Part shown: piece after piece, positions 56,701 through 64,000 of the stretch
How positions within the stretch are numbered: the first letter of the stretch is position 1
How the letters are laid out: the number at the start of each line of letters is the position of its first letter
Assembly: GCA_020137815.1 (NCBI GenBank)
Contig: CM035350.1
Span: 6,161,697 to 6,225,696 of the forward strand
Direction of reading: 5' to 3'
Length of the DNA: 64,000 bases
Source: Hormiphora californensis
Taxonomy: Eukaryota > Ctenophora > Tentaculata > Cydippida > Pleurobrachiidae
Translations under genes and position numbers: made by a program
The notes under the pieces: generated by a model
Seen by the model: only the letters and a program-made list of their open reading frames with translations
What the model was told of the DNA's origin: nothing
Databases searched by the model: none

Positions 56701-58558
56701 CACCATGGACACTTACCCTGTAACTCCTGGGAATAGGGAAGAAAATCGAAAAATACTGGGTTTGACCGGGAATTGAACCAGGGACCTCCAGAGAGACATG
56801 CTCGGAGCTATAAACCACTAAGCTACCAAACCCTATGTACTGATCGCATTTCATCGCTCTATATTCAAGCTCCTGCCCTTAGCTAGACACCATGTGATAA
56901 AGGGAAGTAATTTTGATATCTCCTTCTGGTGATCAACACACACACACGCCCTCTGTACAACAGTTTAATGGGGAATCTCACACATACACGGGCAGAACTC
57001 GGTTAAGGAGAGATTAATTAGTATTCTGAATAATGAGTTCAGAGCAAGAATTAAATAGGGAAGAAAATCGAAAAATACTGGGTTTGACCGGGAATTGAAC
57101 CAGGGACCTCCAGAGAGACATGCTCGGAGCTATAAACCACTGGTTCAATTCCCGGTCAAACCCAGTATTTTTCGATTTTCTTCCCTATTTAATTCTTGCT
57201 CTGAACTCATTATTCAGAATACTATCCATTTTGGTTACAAAATAAAACTTCACACATTGGTAAGGGAGGGATAACTTCATCACCAACTATCCACTAACAT
57301 GAATGCTTAATTCCTGTTTAATTCCACTATCATGAGCCCACACGGGGCCACACAGAACATGAGACTTACATTTGATTTCTGAGGACCTTCTTCAGCTCAC
57401 ACACCTCAATAAACCCACTCTGATCCTTATCAATGTCCTCAAACAACTCCCCCAACTCATCCTCGCTGATCGATCCCAGATAGGAGTTTAGCATCGACTA
57501 GGGATGGAGGGGTTATAATTGGGAATATGAGTTCAGCATCGACTAGGGAGAGAGGGGTTATTGGGAGGTAGATCTTTCTGGCACCAGAAGAAAGAAAATA
57601 CAGTAAAATATCAATACAATAGCAATGTACAACAATTACCTTGAACTCGGCCCGATCTATTTTGTGGTTTCCATCGCTATCAAACTGGTTCATTTCCTTC
57701 TTGATCTCGTCATCCAGGAAATTCTCGTCTTTGAGCAGTCTCTCCAGGACCTGGATCATCAGAGCAGTATCGGCCGTCTCAATGTCACTCATGATGGCAC
57801 GGGGTGATCTGCTATTTAGAGGAGTGGCCGTGTATTAGTGATTGGTGGGCCTCCTCGTGAGACAAATTGTATAGACTAATAAAACACTATTGTTTTCTAT
57901 TTGATGGGTGGTATAAGTTATGTTAGTTTAGACAAGAAGGAGAAGGGTAGTACGTCAAGGCTGTGACGTGTATAATAGGGGGAGACTCTATAATAGCCCA
58001 ACTGTAAGCTAAGTTACCAAGGGTAATTAGGTCTAAAAAGAGTACCAAGAGATTGCCTTGCTCGACCCTTTTTCACCGCACCCCGCACGGGAAACAAATA
58101 TAAAGGAGGGTTAGAACAAGATTCTAACAAATAATATTTCAGTTTTAGAAAGAGGGACGGTACCACAGCAAGCCCACCACATGCCCCCACAGCAGCACCC
58201 GTCCCAGTACCCAGCGGAGCACTATGGGGATGCAGGGTATGGCACTGCATCCTTCAACCCTTATGCTCAGGAGTTTGCCGTTACTGACCACGACGGTCGA
58301 CATCAGCAACAGGTGGGAAGAAGAAGAAGGATCTTTAAAGGATCCTAAATAGCTTGTGTTAATTAATTAATGTTATAGGCACTGTTCAAGGCAAATTCCG
58401 GGCTTGTGTTGTTCAAGTTGGGAAATGAAAACTTGCATATCAATAAACTTGCATATCAACAAACTTGGCTTGCTGATTATTATTGCTTCTACACATTCTC
58501 TCTTTTTCTCTCTATCTTTCTTTATTTATCTCTGTCCCTCCTTTTTATCTCTCTCCCC

Positions 58559-58648
<90 letters not shown>

Positions 58649-60494
58649 ATTTTTATATATCGCTCTCTTTCTCCCATATATTTCTATCTCCCCCTCTCTC
58701 TTTTTCTTTCTCTATCTATCCTCATATCACTCCTCCGCTATGTACCACACAACTAAAGGCCGCATTAATAACCTACTACTATTCTAACCTCATCTAATAC
58801 CAACTACCAAGGGTATAGTGCTCATATATATGTATTATCATTATGTTAGCATGGTTAGGATACCTACCTATAAACCACTAACACTGTCGCGTAATTATAT
58901 TTTCCTAAACATTATATGCTCAATATATATTCCGTTTCTCTAGTGGTTCTCAGTTCTCACTCTCCTCACCCTCCTTCTCATCTCTCCGCAACATACCACT
59001 AACACCAGGAACCGACCGAATCAGGAAATACTGGTCCCTGATTGGCTGATAACTAGTCACGTGACCTAAATAACGAGTTCTGATTGGTTGTTTACTAACA
59101 CCCTCCCTCCCCTAACAGATGCAACAAATGATGTTATTGCAGCAGCAGATGAACAGATACCCTCCAGCAGCCGCAAGCACAGAGTAAGCCTGTAGACTAA
59201 TTACTTTTTAATTAATTATCTTTCTCCCTCTATCCACAGAGATCAGAGCCAACATTAAGACCGGGTTGGTAGTCGTATGCAGACCAGGCACGCACAAAAT
59301 ATAGTGAGAGAGAGAGAGCTAGAGAGAGAGGGAGACAGAGAAAGAGAGAAAAGTAAGACCATTATCCAGAGATTGAAGCCCGAAAAGGGGAGTATCCGCG
59401 GGGTATGAAACAAGTGAGTGGCAACAAAAGTATACAGCTACAACACGTGTGGAAGTGCAGGGAGCGTGAGAACAATAGGTGCACACTAGATGCACTATAC
59501 AACATGAGAGAGAGGACCCTCCTAACTAAACCTCAGGACACAGTTGTAGTAGCTGGAGAGGGAGAAAGAGAGAAAAAGAGAGAGAGAAAGAGAGAAAGAG
59601 AGAGTAGATGAGAAGCTATATGAGCTATCGCATGCCTATCTATCGCATCTATCTTCTGACATCTCTCGTCTCCTCGCCGCTCTCGCTCCTCTCCTCTCTA
59701 CCTCTCCTCTCCCTTCCCCTCTCGTACTCTGTCACCGTTCCGTCTCATTCCGTGAAACAACAGTTGAAACCCTGGGAGAGGTCACTTTTTTCTTTTCTTC
59801 TCTCTTCCTTCTCCTCTCCTCTCTCTCTCTCTCTCCTCTCCTCTCTCTCTCTCTCTCCTCTCCTCTCTCTCTCTTTCTCTCTCTTCTCTCTCTCTTCTCT
59901 CTCTCTCTCTCCTCTTCCTCTCTCTCTTCTCTCCCTCTCTCCTCTCCGTCTCTCTCTCCTCCTCTCTCTCTCCAGTCCTCTCTTCTCCGTCTTGGCTAGG
60001 TCTCTACGTCCCTCTATTCGTTCTTCTCATCATTCTCTCGGTCGTCTCCCAGTACTTCTCTCAATCGTCTCACTCGTGTTGCTTTCTCTCTTCTCCTGTC
60101 GTTCAAGCTAGGATTTGTTTCTCTCGGAGTTTGCGTCATAGTCTCTCTGCTTCTGGCTCCTAGCGTCTGTCGTCTCTACTCTGTTCTCGAGTGCGATCAC
60201 TCACTGAGTATCCTGCTCTCTCCTCTCACTCTCAGTTCCAAAGATCTGCAGATGACTTCAGTGCACAGATAGCGGTTGGAAGGCTGAAGAAGTACTACAC
60301 GTGCTATCGTGAACGGCAAAGAGAGAAAAGAGATAGAGCAAGATAGAGCAAGATCCCTCGGCCCAAATACTTGATTCTGATTGGCAGAATAATGCCACGT
60401 GATGGTTAAACGAACCTCTCTTTGGTGGTTTGCCTTCTGATCGAGCTAGAAGTAGCACAATTATGTCGTTTGGGTCCCTAGGGAAGAAGAGTGT

Positions 60495-60580
<86 letters not shown>

Positions 60581-61899
60581 GAGAGAGAGAAGATGGGAGT
60601 TGAGAGGCACTTCGCCAATACCAGGTTGGGAGAGTAATAACTGAGTGGGTTGCCTTGGTAACACAATCCGGAAGTCTAGTTAGTAGCCTTGGGAAGGGGT
60701 ACTCTATCTATTTTCTCTCTTTCTCTCCATTTCTCTTTCTCCTTCTCTCCCTCTATCTCTTTCCGTTTTTGTGGGAAGAGATTTCTTCGATGGTGTATTA
60801 ACAATCTTTCTCTCTTTCAGCTATATGAACCAAGCCCTTCACTACCAACAAATGCAGCAGGTATGTGGCGAGAGAGAGAGAGAGAAGATGATAAGTGCCA
60901 GAGAGAGAGAGAGAGAGAAAGAGAGGATGTAATAGATCTATGTACTAAAACATCGACCAATAGAAACAAAAACGCTATTTTTGTGTAGCCCGTTATAGAA
61001 TTATCTCGCCAGAAATTTGGAGGCCGATAATTGATCCCACGGCTACTTTTAGACGTCAAAAACATCATGATATTTAGCTCATTAACTAAAAATACTTGAA
61101 CTATAAAGACACAGAGTACTCGTAAACCGCCTTCATATTTCTTCTTCTAATTCTCTAATAGAAGAAACATTCGTCTCTCTCTCTCTCATTTAGAGAGGTT
61201 CCTTGATCTCTCTCAAGAGTAAAGTTTCTAAAATCCCACTAAATACTAAGAAACATCTGTCTTCAGGCAGCAATGATGAATACGTACATGCAGCAGGCCC
61301 GACAGATCCCTCACGAATCAGAAATTATAATCAATGGTAAGTTGTCAGACTCCCCCCATCAGCCTGATAACCCACTCCCCAGACACCCCCTTCCTCAAGA
61401 AACATGCAGCCAATGCTAGACTGTAATACTAAATTAATGAATATTAGGCTCATATATATTAGTGCGGTATGCAGGTCATATGTATCCACTACTCAGCCAC
61501 TAATATACCATGCAATATCCATACTTTCTGTGGTCCGGCTAGTCCTAATATGAAATTAGGAACCTAGCTTCCAGGTTCCTTCAAGGGAGTTTCATGATGA
61601 CCACTTTCCATACCGCAATTTTAGTCATGTGCTTCATTACGCTTGGTTTTGTGAAAACTGAACACACAATACAACCACTCCCTCTAACCACTCCCTCTTC
61701 CTAACCACTCCTTCTAACCACCCCTCCTAACCACCCATCCGTCTAACCACCCATCCCTCTAACCACTTCCGTCTTCCTAACCACTCGTTCCATACCAGGT
61801 CAGAAGCGGAACAAGGCCATCCCGATAGTAGACCCATCTGCCTCGATGCACATGTCCCATCAAGCGATACACCACGGACACCACCATCACGAGAGTTAG
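47713..61899 (+). CDS. CASC3: CASC3 / Barentsz (MLN51), exon-junction complex core protein
   Basis: Thirteen exons: 47713-47787, 48498-48536, 50045-50436, 50682-50817, 50887-51668, 51764-51993, 52203-52246, 52572-52692, 58143-58312, 59119-59183, 60821-60860, 61267-61336, 61799-61899, all phase-consistent, 754 residues (human 703). CASC3 clamps eIF4A3 on spliced mRNA and links it to localisation and decay. MVDRRRRQRNRSDVSSEEED matches the family start. The eIF4A3-binding SELOR module is present: acidic stretch, then THIPRRGRFYQHDDRN, then KKWARDLYVEEEQKPKDD. The region after it is R/E/G-rich with REGGGER repeats and four 11-residue RNNDTWVSDK repeats, then KRYSQRSKN. The C-terminal part is Q/P/Y/M-rich and ends in HHGHHHHES. 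Several exon joins depend on single small exons, but phases all agree. Confidence 0.92.
47845..48071. repeat. 227-bp fold-back MITE in CASC3 intron 1 (family 1, full length)
   Basis: Terminal repeats GGGCAGCGACTGGC and GCCAGTCGCTACCC are flanked by TA on both sides. The element is a near-perfect hairpin with ~100-base arms (GGCGGCTAATTTGAAACACC, AGGCCAGCAGGTGCACC, TTTTTAGACATCAGTGGGCT each present in both orientations). A shortened 90-bp member is at 62813-62902. Tc1/mariner-type by duplication. Confidence 0.9.
48827..49673 (+). CDS. Beta-1,3-galactosyltransferase-like enzyme (GT31), nested in CASC3 intron 2, with one frame break
   Basis: An intronless gene on the CASC3 strand within intron 48537-50044. 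The N-terminus (MSIPHKKKLLYLLVALSLTLLIYHVVVGW) is a type II signal anchor, as in Golgi glycosyltransferases. The catalytic domain shows LLVVILSAAPNAHLRSVLRTKGW, YKFLVGE, DTYQNIVHKITWFLVW, the metal-binding TDDDSFI, YPYTTFPDYAAGAGYFLS (GT31 YPxYxxGxGY) and EDAYLGVV (the EDVxxG motif). Missing is the usual long C-terminal tail, giving only about 280 residues. Between the anchor (…SQLLNK) and catalytic domain the frame moves by +1 near 48950 (after AAC AAA), with a stop preceding in the downstream frame, so a single translated product requires the shift. Either an indel or a decayed gene. The substrate is unknown. Confidence 0.78.
53547..54957. mobile_element. 1.41-kb non-autonomous hAT-like element with exact 8-bp target duplication
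   Basis: Flanked by CGAAAAAT at 53539-53546 and 54958-54965. Excising it rebuilds the repeat unit (…ATCGAAAAATACTGGG…), which is seen uninterrupted at 56751 and 57071. Terminal inverted repeats start CAGGAARCGACCGAA. The sub-terminal regions on both sides are long runs of the pentamer TTCGG (53559-53632 and 54836-54947), as expected for transposase binding arrays. The core (53640-54830) is an imperfect giant inverted repeat built around ACGAATCGTGTTTCGAATCG and ATCAAGGTATTGATC palindromes, with no transposase ORF. The 8-bp duplication and CAG-type ends indicate hAT superfamily. Confidence 0.9.
54969..55044 (-). repeat. tRNA-like segment in repeat unit (copy 1)
   Basis: On the minus strand a 76-base sequence folds as a tRNA. 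It has a perfect 7-bp acceptor stem GGGTTTG/CAAACCC, a D-arm AGCT..AGCT, and a T-arm CCTGG-TTCAATT-CCCGG with one mismatch. The A-box (TAGCTTAGTGG) and B-box (GGTTCAATTCC) match RNA polymerase III promoter consensus. The anticodon stem needs a bulged base, so it is more likely the head of a tRNA-derived SINE than a working tRNA. An identical copy is at 56758-56833 and a 5'-truncated one at 57080-57141. Confidence 0.65.
55268..56735 (-). mobile_element. 5'-truncated CR1/L2-type LINE inserted in the repeat array
   Basis: The minus-strand element ends with a run of ATT units (55268-55290), the short-repeat 3' tail typical of CR1/L2 elements, and starts abruptly inside the RT domain at about 56735. 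The flanking repeat-unit sequence (ATTAAATA then GGGAAGAAAATCG) is continuous once it is removed, with about 4 bases (AATA) duplicated. Confidence 0.85.
55640..56735 (-). CDS. Reverse transcriptase, C-terminal part (CR1/L2 clade), 5'-truncated
   Basis: One open frame runs from the truncation to a stop at 55640 (about 364 element-derived residues; upstream codons to 56854 belong to the repeat unit and are not RT). It contains CGVPQGSLLGPVLFLLYIEE (RT block 4), IKLYADDSQLYV (catalytic YADD), then LGILLDEHLTLERQVNNVKK, ISKIDYCNILYCGLPK, LQKVLNSCVRFIYNL and the C-terminal WNSLPLDLRS...FKSRLKTRLFLEAF tail, all characteristic of L2/CR1 polyproteins. N-terminal endonuclease and the first RT blocks are missing, so the copy cannot move on its own. 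Lack of any stop codon shows it is young. Confidence 0.88.
56758..56833 (-). repeat. tRNA-like segment in repeat unit (copy 2)
   Basis: Identical to the 54969-55044 segment, with the same intact acceptor stem, A-box and B-box. It directly adjoins the point where the L2/CR1 element inserted. Confidence 0.65.
57366..57792 (-). CDS. Small EF-hand calcium-binding protein nested in CASC3 intron 8
   Basis: Two exons, 57792-57640 and 57497-57366, phase 0, 94 residues, opposite strand to CASC3. It is calmodulin-like with one EF-hand pair: loop 1 DSDGNHKIDRAEF and loop 2 DKDQSGFIEVCEL, each with the canonical acidic positions (loop 1 ends with E at position 12; loop 2 also has E at 12). The predicted stop TAA overlaps a perfect donor (AAT then GTAAGT) at 57366-57371, so splicing to a further exon may extend the protein. 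The acceptor of exon 2 (CTAGTCGATGCT) is tandemly duplicated about 42 bases upstream. Confidence 0.82.
58560..58645. repeat. CT microsatellite in CASC3 intron 9
   Basis: About 40 uninterrupted CT units. Frames across it encode SLSLSL and are not genes. Confidence 0.95.
59815..59970. repeat. CT-rich low-complexity tract in CASC3 intron 10
   Basis: Imperfect TCTCTCC/TCTCTT repeats with no coding content. The ORF here is compositional. Confidence 0.85.
60495..60592. repeat. AG microsatellite in CASC3 intron 10
   Basis: Near-pure GA run of about 95 bases, on the strand opposite in purine content to the 58560 tract. Confidence 0.95.
61674..61792. repeat. Tandem TCTAACCACYC-type repeat at the final CASC3 acceptor
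   Basis: About nine variable copies of CTCCYTCTAACCAC / CCATCCNTCTAACCAC fill the polypyrimidine tract immediately before the last CASC3 exon (acceptor at 61798). They supply multiple potential branch-site-like CTAAC sequences. Confidence 0.75.
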
Positions 61900-62557
61900 A
61901 GTTGTTTTAAGAGAGAGATAGTTCTGAGAAGAAAAAGAGATCCAGTTTATGAGCTTCAAAAAAGTTAATATATAACATAATATATCGTAACAAAGCTACA
62001 TGAAAATATACATATTATATCTGACACAAAGTGCTAGAAGTAGGTAAAACGTTTATGTTGGTTGTGTTTGTCCGTGTAATATTATTTACATATTTCTAGC
62101 TGACTAGATGATATATACATAGCGCTGAAGTAAGAGAAAAGACAGTAATATGATTTCTATCTTTTTAACGGTTTTTTGAAGTGTACCTAAAAATTTCTGA
62201 GAGAAGTAGCAACTCAAATATTGCACATGTGTTTCTCAATTTTCAAGTACGTTCAGATAAACAGCTTGCCTTTATACTGTGCTGTCCCCGCCCTCTCTAA
62301 TTACGAGGGGGAGAGATAGAATACAGTAAAGCTAGGTAGTAAGAATTCTGTATTAATTGTACGGCTAGAGACTATAAAGCACAAAACTATTTGATTTGTA
62401 AAAGACATAATAAGTGAGAGTGTTTATTATGTTAAAGATGCAACAACCCCATTTTTCCTTTGTGCTACCCAAATTCAAGCTGTTATCTTGTCTCATATAT
62501 AATAATACTGTTCTCTCCGCACCGGGCTGAAGCAGCGTGCCTTACAGCTACTGTTAT
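61900..62557. other. Convergent 3' flanks of CASC3 and the next minus-strand gene
   Basis: AT-rich, presumably the two 3'UTRs. I recognise no exon and no repeat with defined ends. Confidence 0.45.
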
Positions 62558-63681
62558 CTATGATTTCACGGGAAGAGTCTGGTCATGGTAGGGCACAGGC
62601 CCGGGAAGATCTTGAACCTGGCACTCCTGAAGGGTTGAAGATATCTCCCCTAGCTGGGCCTTCACTTTCGTCAGGTGCTCGTTAAACTGCAGCATCTCCT
62701 GGATTAGTGTCGTCCGTACCTGACAACAGAGAGAATATTAGTAATTACATATAGTGCAGTCCGTACTACCACAAAACTTGGTCATAGTCACCCGATCTAC
62801 TCAGTCAACTTAGGGTAGCGACTTGCTATTTGAAATGGCGGCTAATTTGAAACACTCCTTCTACAGGCCAGCAGGTGCATATCAAATAGCCAGTCGCTAC
62901 CCTAGTCATACAAATACAATGTGTTACTATGACTACCAGTAAATTAACTGAGTAGACTTATATGCCACAGTACTGACCAGTTTAAGTGCTAGCTGGTGGC
63001 TCTCGGTAACATCCTCCGTAGTAGCTGCTAGAGTTGTAGAACCATTGAGAGAGATATCAGCTATCAGGCTATCAAAGTTTAGGGTTCTGTCTGTCTTCTG
63101 CGTCAATCTCCGCCAGGTCTTCTCCTTCTGTATGCAGTACATGGACAAGAGAACACCGCATAGCCATGTGGTGTACTCACTCCAGTTCACCTAGGGAAGA
63201 GTGGGTTATGTGTAGGGTGCACAATGCACATGGCCTGGTGTTCCACAAAGTGGAACGAAATGAATCGCAATTCGCATCAATTCTATCCTCCTCGAACTCA
63301 TGCTGTAGTTTGAGCAATGAACAACTGTGTACTTTCATTATAAACGCGCTATGTGGTCCTTGCGCGCAATAAACTCTGGACAGTTTTGCGTCAGACTCAG
63401 AGTGCAAGAGTTAGAGTGTATCATCGTCTTAATCTCATGCTACGACGCGGTGATACCTCTACGACACGAGATGTCATGCAATCCACTAATGTTTCTCTCT
63501 CTCTCTCTGTTTGTTAGTGCCCCCCCCCCCCGCTGCTGCAGTGGTAACCATGGTAACGGAGTGTACCCACCTGGAGTGTTGGAGTAGTGGAGGACAAGAA
63601 ACCCAATACTTCAATCAGATGAATCATCTTCTCTTCAGCTGTTACCGATAGTTGGTGCAATGATCCCACACACAAATCGAT
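62558..63681 (-). CDS. 3' exons of an unrecognised helical protein (partial)
   Basis: Three exons, 63681-63571, 63190-62978 and 62719-62558, all phase 0 with clean GT..AG signals, give 161 residues ending TLPVKS. The visible part reads IDLCVGSLHQLSVTAEEKMI, STTPTLQVNWSEYTTWLCGV, then CIQKEKTWRRLTQKTD, ESHQLALKLVRTTLIQEMLQ and NEHLTKVKAQLGEISSTLQE. It is predicted to be mostly alpha-helical with a C-terminal coiled coil. No signal peptide or catalytic motif is visible. I do not recognise the family. The exon beginning at 63681 has a normal acceptor, so the gene continues beyond the right part of the window. Confidence 0.7.
62813..62902. repeat. Shortened copy of the 47845-48071 fold-back MITE
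   Basis: Ends GGGTAGCGACTTGC and GCCAGTCGCTACCC with flanking TA. It retains GGCGGCTAATTTGAAACAC and AGGCCAGCAGGTGCA but lacks the central hairpin. It lies in an intron of the minus-strand gene. Confidence 0.88.
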
Positions 63682-64000
63682 CTGAAAAACAGGGTTTGTA
63701 TGAACAAGATGTGGAAAGGGCGGGAAAATGACATATATTCAAAGTATGAAGTCTGAGGGTAGTAAAATGCCACCCAGAGAGGGCCACCCCACATTTCATT
63801 AATTGTTGTCTCTCCTCAGTGGAGACAACACTTTCTAAATATCGCCAGCATGTTCATAGTCCGGTTGTAACTCGCTTTGTCAGAAGACGAGTTGAATAAA
63901 ACAAGAGATCAAACAAACACCGACTTAGGACGCTAGGAGCCCCTTTACTTTACTTGTTTTATGAGTACCGAAAAGGGTCATGTGGACACTGTCAGAGCAT
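63682..64000. other. Right edge, no exon recognised
   Basis: This should be intron or upstream exon sequence of the minus-strand gene. A short inverted pair (AATTGTTGTCTCTCCTC / AGTGGAGACAACA near 63801-63831) is present. Nothing coding could be supported. Confidence 0.35.

Larger units (their letters stand above)
53369..57220. mobile_element. Composite block: tandem repeat units with tRNA-like segments, bounded by a 14-bp direct repeat
   Basis: The direct repeat ACTATCCATTTTGG lies at 53355-53368 and 57221-57234. Inside, a ~307-bp unit (from GGGAAGAAAATCG through the tRNA-like segment and AAGTAATTTTGATATCTCC to GAGCAAGAATTAAATA) is repeated head to tail: a partial copy at 53369-53546, copies at about 54958-55267 and 56736-57057, then a truncated copy from 57058 that meets an inverted copy at 57141/57142. 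Unit copies are nearly identical, so amplification is recent. A hAT-like element (53547-54957) and an L2/CR1 fragment (55268-56735) have inserted into it. All of this is in CASC3 intron 8. Confidence 0.8.

Noticed and set aside
56736-56854. N-terminal extension of the L2 reverse transcriptase frame
   Set aside because: These codons are the repeat unit (also found at 54958-55065) read in frame by chance, not part of the RT.
58404-58797. Long SLSLSL open frames in three phases
   Set aside because: Translation of a CT microsatellite; all frames are open because the repeat lacks stops.

Overview
This window is eukaryotic, and almost certainly from an animal. Nearly every gene is split by GT..AG introns of roughly 70 to 400 bases (a few are kilobases long). 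The gene content is metazoan: CPSF1, CASC3/Barentsz, TMEM260, PGAP2, RPP21, CEP41, STPG2, and an LDL-receptor-class-A plus seven-transmembrane receptor. The compact genes, the LDLa-7TM receptor style, and the mix of CR1/L2-like, restriction-like-endonuclease-type and ORF1-only retroelements would fit an early-branching invertebrate such as a sponge. That placement is inference from gene style; no ribosomal or mitochondrial marker is present. Exon coordinates below were derived by hand from splice signals, homology to remembered family sequences, and phase. All multi-exon models quoted with exon lists keep phase at every junction.

Layout. 1-81 is the tail of an upstream gene. 1569-3424 (+) is a two-exon coiled-coil protein. 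3641-16522 (-) is a 21-exon CPSF1. Its intron 19 contains an F-box/WD40 gene on the same strand, and its intron 15 contains a secreted CAP-domain gene on the opposite strand. 16734-19937 is transposon territory: a 1.67 kb TA-flanked non-autonomous DNA element, then an ORF1-only retroelement. 20325-25785 (+) is a tight head-to-tail run of PGAP2, TMEM260 and RPP21. A new four-helix membrane protein (26291-28623, +), STPG2 (29444-32419, -), an SV2/SLC22-like MFS transporter (33606-35965, +), CEP41 (36549-37712, -) and a frame-broken LDLa/7TM receptor (38102-41306, -) follow. 41818-45738 is a retroelement graveyard in which an ORF1-only element has jumped into an RT gene. 47713-61899 (+) is a 13-exon CASC3. 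Its introns hold a GT31 glycosyltransferase gene, an EF-hand gene on the opposite strand, and a composite mobile block. 62558-63681 (-) is the 3' part of an unrecognised gene running off the right edge.

Common threads. The two long RNA-processing genes (CPSF1, 3'-end cleavage; CASC3, exon-junction complex) act as hosts for four nested genes and most of the mobile DNA. STPG2, CEP41 and perhaps the first coiled-coil gene are cilium or axoneme related. PGAP2, TMEM260 and the GT31 enzyme work in ER/Golgi protein modification. Three other genes (F-box/WD40, LDLa-7TM, GT31) carry isolated, mostly +1, frame breaks that the other genes lack.

Most unusual signals. (1) A two-member family of ORF1-only, half-LINE-like retroelements sharing a conserved 5' end, one with a clean target-site duplication. 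(2) A tandem array of ~307-bp repeat units, each with a tRNA-like segment, ending in a head-to-head inverted copy. It is bounded by a 14-bp direct repeat and is itself interrupted by a hAT-like element with an exact 8-bp duplication and by an L2/CR1 insertion. (3) Several previously unlabelled fold-back MITE families.
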